From: Nostoc sp. UHCC 0870
GTDB lineage: Bacteria > Cyanobacteriota > Cyanobacteriia > Cyanobacteriales > Nostocaceae
Direction: 5' to 3'
Assembly: GCF_022063185.1 (NCBI RefSeq)
Contig: NZ_CP091913.1
Span: forward strand, 2,419,501-2,483,500
Length of the DNA stretch: 64,000 nt
In this document: piece by piece, positions 51,167-61,105 of the stretch
Layout of the letters: the number at the start of each line of letters is the position of its first letter
Position numbering within the stretch: position 1 is the first letter of the stretch
Notes under the pieces: generated by a model
What the model saw: only the letters and a program-made list of their open reading frames with translations
What the model was told of the DNA's origin: nothing
Databases searched by the model: none
Program-made: the position numbers and the translations under genes

Positions 51167-53623
51167 ATGTCATACCTGCCTTTTCAGTGTCATAATTTAA
51201 AAGATCAAGTTGACTCTATATTGCAACTTTTGCAGCAAGAAAAATCTTTGCGATCGCAAGACATTATCCCTGTCCAAACTTCTTTAGGTAAAGCGATTTC
51301 TCCCAGATTTGAAATTGTGTTTGCTGGCGCATTTAGTGCAGGTAAATCGATGTTGATTAATGCACTGTTAGAACGGGAGTTACTATACAGTGCAGAAGGA
51401 CACGCCACAGGTACAGAATGTAAAATTGAGTATGCAGAATTAGACCAAGAACGGGTAGTTTTAACCTTTTTAAGTGAAGCACAAATTAGGGAACAAGCTA
51501 CTTCTTTATGTCAACAATTAGGCTTTAAAACAGCAGCTAATCTCAATCAATCTGAATTAGTTAGCTTATTGTATCAAGGATGCGAAGCAATTATTCAGCA
51601 AGAGGGTGGAGAGAGTAAATCAGAACGTGCTAAACAAGCCAAAGCATTAATATTATTGTTGCAAGGATATGAGGCGAACCGTCAACATATTCATACTATC
51701 AATAATGCGACATATTCGATGGAGCAATTTAACTTTTCTAATCTCAAAGAAGCGGCTGAATATGCGCGGCGTGGTAGTAATAGCTCGGTTTTAAAGCAGA
51801 TTGAATATTATTGCAACCATCCCTTACTGCAAGATGGTAACGTAATTATTGATACACCTGGTATTGATGCACCAGTAGAGAAGGATGCACAGTTAACTTA
51901 CACTAAAATTCAAGATTCCGAGACATCGGCGGTGGTGTGTGTGCTAAAACCGGCTTCGGCTGGTGACATGACGAAGGAAGAAACGGAACTGTTGGAGAAA
52001 ATGCGGCAAAATGGAGGAATACGCGATCGCGTGTTTTATATTTTCAACCGCATCGATGAAACTTGGTATAATACCCAATTAAGGCAACGACTAGATAACT
52101 TAATTAATGGACAGTTCCGTGATACCAGCCGAGTTTATAAAACCAGTGGGTTACTCGGATTTTACGGCAGTCAAATTAAACAGACAGCAAAACAAGATAG
52201 ATTCGGTTTAGACTCTATTTTTGCAGATAGTGTTAAAGGTGTAAATGGTGTAGAAGAAACGCCACAGTTTGTTTACGCCTTTAATAACTATTGTGTCAGT
52301 TCTGGAAAACTTGCGTCTACTAGTTTTCGGATTTCTCTTAATGGTTTTGAATCACCCAACACCAACTATGTACGCATTTTAGCTGAACAGGGAACACCTT
52401 TAATTAATCAGCTAATTCAAGATAGTGGTATTGAAGAATTTCGCACGGCTATCACTCGTTATCTAACTGAAGAAAAGCGTCCCCAGCTTTTTCAAACTCT
52501 CGCTGACGACTTAGAAGATATTTGTATTAAGCTGAAAAAACACTATCAATCTTTACATCGAGATTTAGATAGTCAGCCACAAGAAATTGAGACGATGAAA
52601 AAATATGAATTACAACGTCTCAATCAACAATTGCAACAAGTGGGTAGAGATTTTAGTCAGCAGATGACAGAAGAAGTTAACCAGGTAATTAATAATTCCT
52701 GTGATGTGTTTGAAACTGATTTCAAGCAATTACAATCTCGGATGATTCGCCGTTTAGATGAATTGTTAGATACCTTCTCTGTGGCTGATGCTTATCGCCG
52801 TGCAACTCTCAGTCATCCGCGCAATGCTACCGCACCATTATTAGCAATTTTAGTAGAGGCTTTTTATTATCTAGCCAATCAATTAGAAGATATTTTAGTT
52901 GAATCATGTCAACAAGTGGTTGCTAATCTCTTCCAAAGGTTAATGGAGACAGTGCGTAAATCAGAATATTATCGCCAATTGTATCGTTTATTGGGTAATG
53001 ATGCGGGAATTGAACAACAGATAAAAGCACTAGAAAAGCGTGTGTCTCAATCTTTAGTAGATGCAGCCAGTATAGAGTGCGATCGCTTTGTGCGCGAAAG
53101 TCATTTATTCTATGATGAAGGCACTTTTTCTATCTATCAATTTCGGCAAACTTTACTACAAACTTCCCAAGGTTACGACTGTGAAAGCATGGTAGAAGCA
53201 GAACCAGCTATTAGACAATTATTAAAGTTAGATTTTGAGCCAAAGGTTTCTCAAACCATCCGTAAAACCTTCCGCCAAACGATTAACCAAATCCTCAAAA
53301 CTCACTTATTACCAATGGCTGAAAGCCAAGCAGAAGAAATTTTGCAACAGTATCCCCAAGCACGGGTTTATTTAGAACAAACTCTGCAACAAGAAGTAGA
53401 GGAAAAGATTGCTAATAATAGGCGTTTGCTCAGTGCTTTAGAACAAAAAATGGAGGCTTATAATTTGGCAGTTACTAATATTAATGATTGCTTACAAGGA
53501 ATGCAGTTATATGATCATCTCTTACCTGTGATTAATATGAGCGAATCAGAAATTGAAAAGATAGCTACTAGTAATGGAGTGATTATTTCCGATGGTTTAT
53601 TAGATGGAATAGCACAGGTTTAG
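51167..53623 (+). CDS. Dynamin-like GTPase
   Basis: An 818-residue bacterial dynamin-family protein. P-loop GAFSAGKSMLINALL (GKS about 59-61), switch region TGTECKI, G3 IIDTPGID (about 229) and G4 NRID (about 294) are intact. A long helical region follows (Gln-rich, 440-800) with a central hydrophobic stretch near 560-575 (LLAILVEAFYYLANQLEDIL), which may insert in membrane. It lacks a clear paddle and is not the well-known Nostoc punctiforme BDLP; it is longer. Membrane remodelling is likely. Alone in its transcription unit. Confidence 0.85.
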   Translation: MSYLPFQCHNLKDQVDSILQLLQQEKSLRSQDIIPVQTSLGKAISPRFEIVFAGAFSAGKSMLINALLERELLYSAEGHATGTECKIEYAELDQERVVLTFLSEAQIREQATSLCQQLGFKTAANLNQSELVSLLYQGCEAIIQQEGGESKSERAKQAKALILLLQGYEANRQHIHTINNATYSMEQFNFSNLKEAAEYARRGSNSSVLKQIEYYCNHPLLQDGNVIIDTPGIDAPVEKDAQLTYTKIQDSETSAVVCVLKPASAGDMTKEETELLEKMRQNGGIRDRVFYIFNRIDETWYNTQLRQRLDNLINGQFRDTSRVYKTSGLLGFYGSQIKQTAKQDRFGLDSIFADSVKGVNGVEETPQFVYAFNNYCVSSGKLASTSFRISLNGFESPNTNYVRILAEQGTPLINQLIQDSGIEEFRTAITRYLTEEKRPQLFQTLADDLEDICIKLKKHYQSLHRDLDSQPQEIETMKKYELQRLNQQLQQVGRDFSQQMTEEVNQVINNSCDVFETDFKQLQSRMIRRLDELLDTFSVADAYRRATLSHPRNATAPLLAILVEAFYYLANQLEDILVESCQQVVANLFQRLMETVRKSEYYRQLYRLLGNDAGIEQQIKALEKRVSQSLVDAASIECDRFVRESHLFYDEGTFSIYQFRQTLLQTSQGYDCESMVEAEPAIRQLLKLDFEPKVSQTIRKTFRQTINQILKTHLLPMAESQAEEILQQYPQARVYLEQTLQQEVEEKIANNRRLLSALEQKMEAYNLAVTNINDCLQGMQLYDHLLPVINMSESEIEKIATSNGVIISDGLLDGIAQV

Positions 53624-53633
53624 CATCTGTATT

Positions 53634-53737
53634 ATAGCGGTTCTCGCTTTAGTGAGGTACAAGAACCCCACCCCCAACCCCCTCCCCGCACGCAAGGAGG
53701 GGGCTATGATATACCTCATGTGATTAGGAAACGCTAT
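53634..53737. mobile_element. MITE-like element, family B, copy 2
   Basis: ATAGCGGTTCTCGCTTTAGT to GGAAACGCTAT, nearly identical to 38526-38616 but with an additional CCCAACCCCCT insertion. It begins 11 bp after the dynamin-like stop codon. Confidence 0.88.
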
Positions 53738-53824
53738 ATTTTAAAATACAGTTCTCTTAAGCATAATTGTAGGTTGGGTTGAGCAATAGCGAAACCCAAC
53801 AAAAAGGATAATATCAGGATTTTT

Positions 53825-54070
53825 ATGAATAAAACTCCACGTATTCATATACCACAAACAGTTAGACAATACGTATTCCACCGCGATAAATACCAATGTC
53901 AAAGTTGTGGTAAAATAGCCGCAGAAATTGACCTCACTATCGACCATATTATCCCTTTGGCGCGTGGTGGTGAAAATGATATTAGCAACTTGCATACACT
54001 TTGTTTCACCTGCAATCAGCGTAAAACTGATAAAATTGATCATCGCTTCCGACGGCAGTTTAAAATTTAG
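53825..54070 (+). CDS. HNH endonuclease, 81 aa
   Basis: A small complete HNH nuclease: VRQYVFHRDKYQCQSCGKIA, IDLTIDHIIPLARGGENDIS, NLHTLCFTCNQRKTDKI. It keeps the two CxxC zinc pairs (CQSC and CFTC), the His-His of DHI and the Asn of GGENDISN. ATG at 53825 directly follows an AAAGGAT site with spacing of about 14. It sits between two MITEs. It could be host DNA-repair related or a leftover from a mobile element; nothing adjacent decides. Confidence 0.9.
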   Translation: MNKTPRIHIPQTVRQYVFHRDKYQCQSCGKIAAEIDLTIDHIIPLARGGENDISNLHTLCFTCNQRKTDKIDHRFRRQFKI

Positions 54071-54085
54071 CTAATAAGCAAGTTT

Positions 54086-54400
54086 GTAGTAAGGACTTTA
54101 GTCCTTAGAGGTTGTTTGAAAAGTTGCAAGGATTATAAAAATGTCATTCTGACTGGAGTCCTGAGCGAAGGGTTCGCGCCAGCGTTCCCGTAGGGTAGGA
54201 ACTGTAAGGAAGAATCTAGTCCTTGTGGTATATACCAAGATGTTACCCTGCGGGAACGCTTTCAGCGTTGGCGAAGCCTGCACTTTGCGCTTACATTCCG
54301 CTACGCTGCATACTCCTGCGGAGAAGCAAGCTACAACATGACAAAGAAGTAGACTTTTAAAACATCCTCTTAGAAAAATCAGGACTAAAGTCCTTACTAC
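54086..54400. mobile_element. Outer palindromic element (20-bp perfect TIR)
   Basis: GTAGTAAGGACTTTAGTCCT at 54086-54105 and its exact inverse AGGACTAAAGTCCTTACTAC at 54381-54400. A family D MITE is nested between them, one base from the left TIR. Confidence 0.85.
54107..54370. mobile_element. MITE-like element, family D, copy 2 (nested)
   Basis: Ends AGAGGTTGTTTGAAAAGT and ACTTTTAAAACATCCTCT. It shares its interior with 49553-49743 but carries extra SDR-like pieces (GTTCGCGCCAGCGTTCCCGT; GTTGGCGAAGCCTGCACTTT), showing insertion of small repeats into the MITE. Confidence 0.85.
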
Positions 54401-54464
54401 GAACCGTCAAAACTAACTAAGAATTGCGTTAGCGGAGCGGGACGTTAGTCCATTGCGAATTGGT

Positions 54465-57400
54465 TTAACTTTTGGGTAGTGGTAGCCTAAACGTAAAAGT
54501 TGCACCCTGTCCTAAACCGGGACTTTCGGCTTGGACTGTACCCCCGTGTAGTTCAACAAAATGACGGACAATTGCCAGTCCCAGTCCCAGTCCACCCTCG
54601 GCTCTAGTGGTCTTAGAATCGGCTTGGCGGAAGTATTCAAAGACGTGGGGTAAAAATTCGGGTGTAATGCCTTTACCTGTATCCATCACCTGAATTTGTG
54701 CTTCAACTCCCACCTGTTCTAACCGCACCTCTACTTGTCCGCCTGGGGGTGTAAACTTGACGGCATTTGAGAGTAAATTCCAGACTACCTGCTGCAAGCG
54801 ATCGCTATCACCCATCACTTGGCTGATATGATCATCTAGTAATGTGTGTATGTGAATTGATTTAGCATCTGCGGCTAAACGCACTGTCTCTAGTGCGGCT
54901 GTAATTGTGGCGCGTAAATCCACTCGGCGAATATTGAGATTGAGCTTACCCCGTAAAATTCGCGACACATCCAGCAAATCATCAATTAATTGTGTTTGTA
55001 ATTTAGCGTTGCGTTCAATTGTTTCTAAGGCTTGGGTGATGGTAGCTTCATCATACTTGCGGGTGCGGAGTAACTTAGCCCATCCTAAAATCGGATTGAG
55101 GGGAGTCCTGAGTTCATGGGAAAGGACGGTGAGGAATTCATCCTTGATGCGGTTGGCTGATTCAGCAGATGCACGGGCATTTTTTTCGGCTTCGTAAAGT
55201 TGAGCGCGGGCGATCGCCTGGGCGCACTGTTGTGCTAACGTCAACATATATCTTTGGTCTTCTGCTGCAAATATTTGCTCTGTAGCAAAGCTCAAAGCTA
55301 ACACCCCAATTGTATGCTGTTCCACTACCAGAGGAATACAAGCAAAGGCACAATTGCCGGTAAGGGATGGCACATCAGCAATGATAGGATATTGACTAAC
55401 GAAGGCGGCGATGTTTTCTAAAAAAATCGGTTCTCCAGTTCTGGCTGCTACCGCTATGGGAACATGAGCTGTGATGGGGAAACTAGACCAATTTTCTCTG
55501 ACAGATGCAGGATAGCCAATGGCTTCTACTATCTTCAGGGATTTACCACCCTCCCCTAATAAGACAACAGAACCACCTGAAGCCCCCAAGGCCGCAATTC
55601 CTTGATTAACTACCACATCAGCCACTTGTTGGGGTGTGAGGGCTTCTGAAAAAGCAGCCGTGATACTTTGTAACCTAGCTATGCGACTTGCAGCAATTTC
55701 TGCGGCTTGTTTTGCCTGTTGAGTTTCTTGGTAGAGTCTGGCATTATCAATGGCTATAGCCGCACGGTGGGCAATATCTTCTGCTAATGCTAAGTCTGGT
55801 GGTTGATAATATCGGATTGATTCGCCGATGACAAAAGAAATCACGCCAAATAATTGTCCGTGTGAGTAGAAGGGAATCACCATCAAAGAACGTATTCCCA
55901 AACTTTGCAGTAGTTGCAAATGTGCTTCATCTCTAGCCATCTCTACTAATAGAGAATCTGGGAATTCAGCATAAAAAACAGACTCTCCTTGTAGTAGCTT
56001 TTCGTAGAATGGATGTTTACCCTCACTACTAACTGGATAGCGGCGTTGAATTTCCTCCAGGATTTGACGTTTTTGGGGATTGTTAGAAGCGATCGCTACC
56101 CGTTTAATTGACCAGTCTGGTTGTAAAATATCTACTGTACACCAGTCAGCTAGGGTAGGCACTGCCAAGTTAGCTACGTTATTCAGTGTCACTTCATAAT
56201 CTAAGGAAGCCGCTAATGTGGTGCTGGCTGCGACTAAAAAATTTTGTGCTGCTTGTGCTTGTTTGCGATCGGTAATATCTTCTACAATGCCTAAAGCATA
56301 TTGTACTTCTCCTTCATCATTCCATACCGCCGATGAAGTCAGATTGACCCAAACAATAGAACCATTTTTGTGGATGTATCGCTTCTCTAGAGAATAACTA
56401 TTAATCTCCTGTGCTAACACTCGTTGAACTTGATGACAATCAGTTTCCAAGTCATCAGGATGGGTAATGTCCTGAAAGTTCATCTGCATTAACTCGTCAT
56501 GAGTATAACCAGTAAGTTGACATAGTGCCGGATTGACTTGTAGGAATTTACCATCTACAGTGATGAGGGCTATACCCAAAGCTGCCTGGCTGAATATAGC
56601 TCGAAATCTAGCTTCGCTTTCTCGTAATGCTTGCTCAGTTCGCTTCTTTTGCGTAATATCAAGGCTAGTTACACCTACTCCCAACAATTGCCCATCTGGT
56701 AAACAGACTGGATAGTAACTGACAAGCCCACAACGATAAACCCCGGATGGATAGGTTTCTCCCATCACTTCTTGATTCAGTAATGGTTCTTTAGTTTCCA
56801 TGACTCCATACAGAATCGGTTCTATTTGATTCGCCCAATCTGGTAATACTTCCCTCACCGTGCGCCCAAGATGTTGGCTTTGCGATACACCATTAATCAC
56901 CGCCAGTGCTTCATTAGCATAAACGTAGCGCAGTTCTTTATCTAAAAAAGCCAAGGCTAGAGGCGAACTGGCTAGCCAAGCATTCAGCAATGCTAAGGAT
57001 TCTTCTTTCTCCTGAATAGCTTGTTGCAAGTTCTGACGCAATTTCGCTTTTTCTTGCTCTACTTGCTGACGTTGAGTAATATTGACTGCGGCACAAGTGA
57101 TTCCCTGAATTTGATTATTCTCTTTGAGGGGTTCTACTAGCAAATCATAATACAGAACCTGTCCATGCAATATTACACAAACTTCCTCACGTGCGGAAAT
57201 ATCCCTTTCTAAAACTTTGCGCTTAATTCTCGTGAGTTGTTCTGCTATAGCAGGAGGAAATAATTCATCGTCAGACTTTCCTAATATTTCTTCAGCAGTT
57301 GCTTCACCTTGGGGGTTATGAATCCACTGATAACGCAAATTACTATCCTGCTGAAATACTACAATTTCTGAGCTACTTAATGCTAATCGAAACCGCTCTT

Positions 57401-57776
57401 CACTGACTTTGAGTTTATTTAAGTTCACCTCATCTCTGCGTTTAGCATTCTTTAATGCAACGCACAAAGTAGTGAAAAGCAATCCTTGCAAAACAAACAA
57501 ACCAAGTTTTACAGAATTAGCAATATCTAAAGATAGTTCATATTGGGGATCAAGAAAAAAATAATTGCTGAGTAAAGCAGATAAGCCGATTGCCAACAGT
57601 CCCGAATTCCAACCCCCAAACCAAGCATTCAATATTACCGCACTAAAAAATAGTATAAAAGGAGTGCCACTCATTTCTACCCAAGGATCTAGAATTAGCA
57701 TTAACATCAGTGTTAACAGAACTGTTAACACGGCAATGCCAAAGCGTATTAGAGATGAACTAGCAATGTAGGGCAT
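54465..57776 (-). CDS. PAS/GAF sensor histidine kinase
   Basis: An 1103-residue kinase. N-terminal four-helix membrane region of the DUF4118/KdpD type (about 1-108), three PAS domains (about 120-235, 260-375, 385-505, the last with PAC IVEDITDRKQ), two GAF domains (about 515-675 and 700-860), HisKA (FLTVLSHELRTPLNPILGW, His about 887) and HATPase_c with WNLLSNAVKFTPPGG, DTGKGITPEF and GGLGLGLAIVRHF. All kinase motifs are intact. No receiver domain and no adjacent regulator, so it is an orphan whose partner is elsewhere. Confidence 0.93.
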   Translation of the reverse strand: MPYIASSSLIRFGIAVLTVLLTLMLMLILDPWVEMSGTPFILFFSAVILNAWFGGWNSGLLAIGLSALLSNYFFLDPQYELSLDIANSVKLGLFVLQGLLFTTLCVALKNAKRRDEVNLNKLKVSEERFRLALSSSEIVVFQQDSNLRYQWIHNPQGEATAEEILGKSDDELFPPAIAEQLTRIKRKVLERDISAREEVCVILHGQVLYYDLLVEPLKENNQIQGITCAAVNITQRQQVEQEKAKLRQNLQQAIQEKEESLALLNAWLASSPLALAFLDKELRYVYANEALAVINGVSQSQHLGRTVREVLPDWANQIEPILYGVMETKEPLLNQEVMGETYPSGVYRCGLVSYYPVCLPDGQLLGVGVTSLDITQKKRTEQALRESEARFRAIFSQAALGIALITVDGKFLQVNPALCQLTGYTHDELMQMNFQDITHPDDLETDCHQVQRVLAQEINSYSLEKRYIHKNGSIVWVNLTSSAVWNDEGEVQYALGIVEDITDRKQAQAAQNFLVAASTTLAASLDYEVTLNNVANLAVPTLADWCTVDILQPDWSIKRVAIASNNPQKRQILEEIQRRYPVSSEGKHPFYEKLLQGESVFYAEFPDSLLVEMARDEAHLQLLQSLGIRSLMVIPFYSHGQLFGVISFVIGESIRYYQPPDLALAEDIAHRAAIAIDNARLYQETQQAKQAAEIAASRIARLQSITAAFSEALTPQQVADVVVNQGIAALGASGGSVVLLGEGGKSLKIVEAIGYPASVRENWSSFPITAHVPIAVAARTGEPIFLENIAAFVSQYPIIADVPSLTGNCAFACIPLVVEQHTIGVLALSFATEQIFAAEDQRYMLTLAQQCAQAIARAQLYEAEKNARASAESANRIKDEFLTVLSHELRTPLNPILGWAKLLRTRKYDEATITQALETIERNAKLQTQLIDDLLDVSRILRGKLNLNIRRVDLRATITAALETVRLAADAKSIHIHTLLDDHISQVMGDSDRLQQVVWNLLSNAVKFTPPGGQVEVRLEQVGVEAQIQVMDTGKGITPEFLPHVFEYFRQADSKTTRAEGGLGLGLAIVRHFVELHGGTVQAESPGLGQGATFTFRLPLPKS

Positions 57777-58005
57777 GAAAATTTAGGACAACCAATACTG
57801 ATTGTAGAAGCTTTACATAACCTAAGCTAGTTTGCACATTTTTGTAATTTACCTCTAGATAGATTCTCGTATCAGCTAAAAAGACCTCTTTAGTTAGATG
57901 AAATTTTCTCACTAACTTACTTTTTCATGATAAATATAAGTTTTCCCGCAAAACTTATTTGAAACTTAATATTTAAGACAAATTTTTGATATTGAAGATA
58001 GTAAT
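57777..58005. other. Upstream region of PAS/GAF kinase gene
   Basis: About 230 bp of AT-rich DNA, presumably its promoter; nothing recognised. Confidence 0.35.
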
Positions 58006-58099
58006 ATAGCTGTCCTCGTTTGAGTGAGGAACAAGAACCCCAACCCCCTAAGAGCCAGCAGGGAGGGGGCTATGATATACCTTATAGAGGAAACGCTAT
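58006..58099. mobile_element. MITE-like element, family B, copy 3
   Basis: ATAGCTGTCCTCGTTTGAGT to GGAAACGCTAT, with the shared GGAGGGGGCTATGATATACC block. More diverged from copies 1 and 2. It ends 15 bp from the bioF stop codon. Confidence 0.82.
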
Positions 58100-58113
58100 A
58101 TCATCAACACACA

Positions 58114-59283
58114 CTACAAAAAGTTGAGAGTATTCAGCACAGCTACTAATTTGTCTATATGTGCTGCATGATGGGTTGCCATTAAAGAGATTCTAATACG
58201 ACTTGTGGGGACTGTCGGCGGACGGATAGCGGGGGCAAAAATGCCGGCTGCTTTGAGTTGCTGTCCAGCTTGCAGAGATGTTGTAGCACTAGGTAGCTGA
58301 AAACAGAGTATAGGTGAGTTGGATGGTAGTAATGTCAGGTGGGGTAATTGCTGCGTGAGTAATTGTTTTAAGTAATTTACGTTTTGCCATAATTGAGTGC
58401 GGCGTTGCGGTTCTGCTTGGACTATTTTCAGTGCGGCGATGGCGGCGGCTGTGTCTGCGGGTGATAATCCAGTAGTGTAAATCCAACTAGGGGCGCGATT
58501 TCGCAAATAATCAATTAAGGTAGCACTTCCGGCTACATAACCGCCTAAACTTCCCAGTGCTTTACTCAAAGTACCAATTTGAATTAATTGCCTACCACTA
58601 CAGCCAAAATATTCTACGCAGCCAGCACCAGTTTCACCCATCACCCCAGTTGCATGAGCTTCATCAACTAGCAGCATACAACTAAACTCGTCAGCTAAAT
58701 CTAAGAGTGTAGGTAAAGGGCATAAATCCCCATCCATGCTGAAGACAGTATCAGTCAAGATTAAGCAGCGACGGTAGTTTTGTCGTTGCTGAATTAACAG
58801 GGTTTTAAGTTGTGTGACATCACAGTGGGGGTATTCTATTACTGTTGCCCCACTGAGAACTGCACCATTTTTCAGGCTGGAATGATTGTACTGGTCAGAG
58901 AAGATTAAATCTCGCTTACCTACCAAAGCTGCGATCGCACCAATATTAGCTAGATACCCAGAACTAAATACTAAGGCATCTTCCGTTTGTTTTAAAGATG
59001 CGATCGCTATTTCTAATTCCCTATGTAATTCCCGATGTCCACTAAGTAGTCTAGAACCAGTGCTACCAGTCCCAAACTCTTGAATAGCTGCCACAGCCGC
59101 CCCTAGCAAGCGTTCATCCCCAGCCAACCCCAAATAGTCATTACTAGCAAAATTAATTACTTCCTGCCCATCTAAGACCACCGTCGCCCCTGGTAGACCA
59201 GAGATTGTACGGACTGAACGATACCAGTCAGCTCGATGAATGGTTTCTAGAGAATTTTGTAACCAAGCATAGGGATCGAGCAT
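58114..59283 (-). CDS. bioF: 8-amino-7-oxononanoate synthase
   Basis: A 389-residue PLP-dependent alpha-oxoamine synthase condensing pimeloyl-CoA/ACP and alanine in biotin synthesis. It has [56 protein letters not shown], and the PLP lysine in [16 protein letters not shown]. Related KBL or serine palmitoyltransferase enzymes differ in length and motif; BioF is the best fit. It stands alone, without bioC or bioD. Confidence 0.92.
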   Translation of the reverse strand: MLDPYAWLQNSLETIHRADWYRSVRTISGLPGATVVLDGQEVINFASNDYLGLAGDERLLGAAVAAIQEFGTGSTGSRLLSGHRELHRELEIAIASLKQTEDALVFSSGYLANIGAIAALVGKRDLIFSDQYNHSSLKNGAVLSGATVIEYPHCDVTQLKTLLIQQRQNYRRCLILTDTVFSMDGDLCPLPTLLDLADEFSCMLLVDEAHATGVMGETGAGCVEYFGCSGRQLIQIGTLSKALGSLGGYVAGSATLIDYLRNRAPSWIYTTGLSPADTAAAIAALKIVQAEPQRRTQLWQNVNYLKQLLTQQLPHLTLLPSNSPILCFQLPSATTSLQAGQQLKAAGIFAPAIRPPTVPTSRIRISLMATHHAAHIDKLVAVLNTLNFL

Positions 59284-59449
59284 ATTGATATAATCGCTTT
59301 TTGGGGCATGAATTATAGATGAATATCTTGCTAACCGATCAAATCTAGCATCATTGAGTTACGCTGTCGTTATTTTCAAGTCGGTACAAAAGCAAATTGA
59401 TAACTTGCCATATCCACCAGATACAGGAAAAAATTATTTTAATCTTATT

Positions 59450-59668
59450 TTAACTGTTAAGGATTTCATCTATATCTTGCACCCGGGTTGCCGCAATATC
59501 GGCTTCAGCTTTCGCAATTAGTCGATCTAATTTTCCCGATGTCAAATCATTTTCGATTTGCTTATCCCACATTTGTTCCAAATATTCTTGCAGCCAAGCA
59601 GCTAGTTGACGAATATCATTTTCCGGTAGTTGTTTGATAACAGCTTCGATTTCTGGCAAAGTACCCAT
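59450..59668 (-). CDS. Orphan antitoxin-like small protein
   Basis: A 72-residue helical protein starting MGTLPEIEAVIKQLPENDIR with WDKQIENDLTSGKLDRLIAK and AEADIAATRVQDIDEILNS. This layout (Leu-Pro-rich helix, then W-D-x-Q-I-E-x-D, then L-D-x-L) is like an unassigned family of type II antitoxins usually preceding RelE-like toxins. No toxin follows: downstream is 166 bp to bioF. The ATG at 59668 is preferred to GTG at 59728, which overlaps ruvA. Confidence 0.6.
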   Translation of the reverse strand: MGTLPEIEAVIKQLPENDIRQLAAWLQEYLEQMWDKQIENDLTSGKLDRLIAKAEADIAATRVQDIDEILNS

Positions 59669-59711
59669 ATCTGAGTCGATACTTAAATACATTTTCTTAT
59701 TGCTGATTACC

Positions 59712-60350
59712 TTAACTAACTTGCTCACTACTGCTTAGATGAGCGATCGCTTGTCTGATCCAATCTTCTACATAGGCATCTTTTGGTAATCCAATATCTT
59801 CACTAACTACGTGTAAGGCGTGGCTGACTTCGTGGGCTGTGTATCCTAGGGCAAATAAAGTCATTTGCACTTCTTCTAGAATACCGGGGGCTGGCCCTTC
59901 GGTGGCGACGAAGAAGCCTGCTGATTTGCGCCACTCGATTAATTTAGCTTTCAGTTCCAAACAAATGCGTTCAGCGATTTTCTTACCCACACCAGGGGCT
60001 TGAATGAGTATTTGGGTGTTAGCAGCAATGATGGCTTGGACTAAATCTGGTAATTCCAGAGTATCTAATAACGCGATCGCTGAAGCTGCACCTACACCAC
60101 TCACCGTTAATAAATGGCGAAATAAATCTCGTTCTGCTGGAGAAGCAAAACCGTACAGTAATGGTACTTCTTCCCGAACTTGGTAATGGGTGAAGATTTG
60201 CACCAAGTCCCCAGTTGTGGGTAGTTGTTTGGCTAACCGTTGGGGAATTTGCAAGTCATAACCCATCCCGTTGACTTCGAGGGTCAAAATCACGCGATTG
60301 CTGTTTTGGTTTTGGATACCGGCAACTATACCTTTGAGATAACTAATCAT
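59712..60350 (-). CDS. ruvA: Holliday junction branch migration protein RuvA
   Basis: A 212-residue RuvA. The OB-fold start [15 protein letters not shown], domain II with two helix-hairpin-helix motifs ([40 protein letters not shown]), and domain III at the C-terminus for RuvB contact ([15 protein letters not shown]). It tetramerises on the junction and loads RuvB. ATG overlaps the stop of the upstream phosphatase gene by one base (TAATG), so the two are translationally coupled. Confidence 0.95.
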   Translation of the reverse strand: MISYLKGIVAGIQNQNSNRVILTLEVNGMGYDLQIPQRLAKQLPTTGDLVQIFTHYQVREEVPLLYGFASPAERDLFRHLLTVSGVGAASAIALLDTLELPDLVQAIIAANTQILIQAPGVGKKIAERICLELKAKLIEWRKSAGFFVATEGPAPGILEEVQMTLFALGYTAHEVSHALHVVSEDIGLPKDAYVEDWIRQAIAHLSSSEQVS

Positions 60351-61105
60351 TATAGGAAACCAAAATACTTTAAACCTTCAAGAATTCCACCCGCACAAAA
60401 ATCTTGTGCTAGGTAACGATGGTCTGCGGGATAATCGCTGTGCCATTCCAGCAACTCTGGCCGGGCGTTCCCGACTATGATTCCCCGTTCGTTGCCTACA
60501 GCGAATAAAGCAATATCATTACCTGAATCACCACAGACAACTGTTTGTTCTGCTGCAAATTTCCACTTCCGACGTAGAAACTGCATTGCCTGACCTTTAT
60601 CGCTGCTACGCGGCACAATGTCAAGGTCAATACCGCTACTATAAATTAACTTTACATTTAATTCACATTTCTCTAACTCTGACTCAAGTTGTGGTATCAC
60701 AATAGCAGCTACTTCTTGCTGAAGGAAAAAGCTGATTTTATAGGGACGCTGTTCTGAGTCTGGTTGTGGGACTAAATCAGGAAATTGCTGAGTAATTGAT
60801 AATACCAATTCCTGATTCCAACCGAGGGAGAGAATTTCTGACCAAGCTGCATCAGGAGTACCATCACCATCAAGATAAATCTCTGTACCCACTGAAAGAA
60901 CTAACCCATCTGGTTCTACAAGATTTTTTTCCTCTTGCAGTTCCTTGTACAAAACAGGCGATCGCCCAGTAGCATAGACTATCTTCGTACCATATTCTTG
61001 GCGATGCTCCGTCAGCATTTGAGTCAGTTGTACCAGGGCTGCGTCATTACCTACAAATGTGTGATCTAAGTCGGTGACAAACAGAAATGGTTTCATTGCT
61101 TTCAT
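60350..61105 (-). CDS. sppA: Sucrose-6-phosphate phosphatase (HAD superfamily)
   Basis: A 251-residue HAD phosphatase. [17 protein letters not shown] (nucleophile and acid Asp), [19 protein letters not shown] (motif II), [14 protein letters not shown] (motif III Lys) and [13 protein letters not shown] (motif IV) match the SPP family, which releases sucrose from sucrose-6-phosphate, part of compatible solute and carbon transport to heterocysts in Anabaena. Sucrose-phosphate synthase is not in the window. Coupled to ruvA. Confidence 0.88.
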   Translation of the reverse strand: MKAMKPFLFVTDLDHTFVGNDAALVQLTQMLTEHRQEYGTKIVYATGRSPVLYKELQEEKNLVEPDGLVLSVGTEIYLDGDGTPDAAWSEILSLGWNQELVLSITQQFPDLVPQPDSEQRPYKISFFLQQEVAAIVIPQLESELEKCELNVKLIYSSGIDLDIVPRSSDKGQAMQFLRRKWKFAAEQTVVCGDSGNDIALFAVGNERGIIVGNARPELLEWHSDYPADHRYLAQDFCAGGILEGLKYFGFL

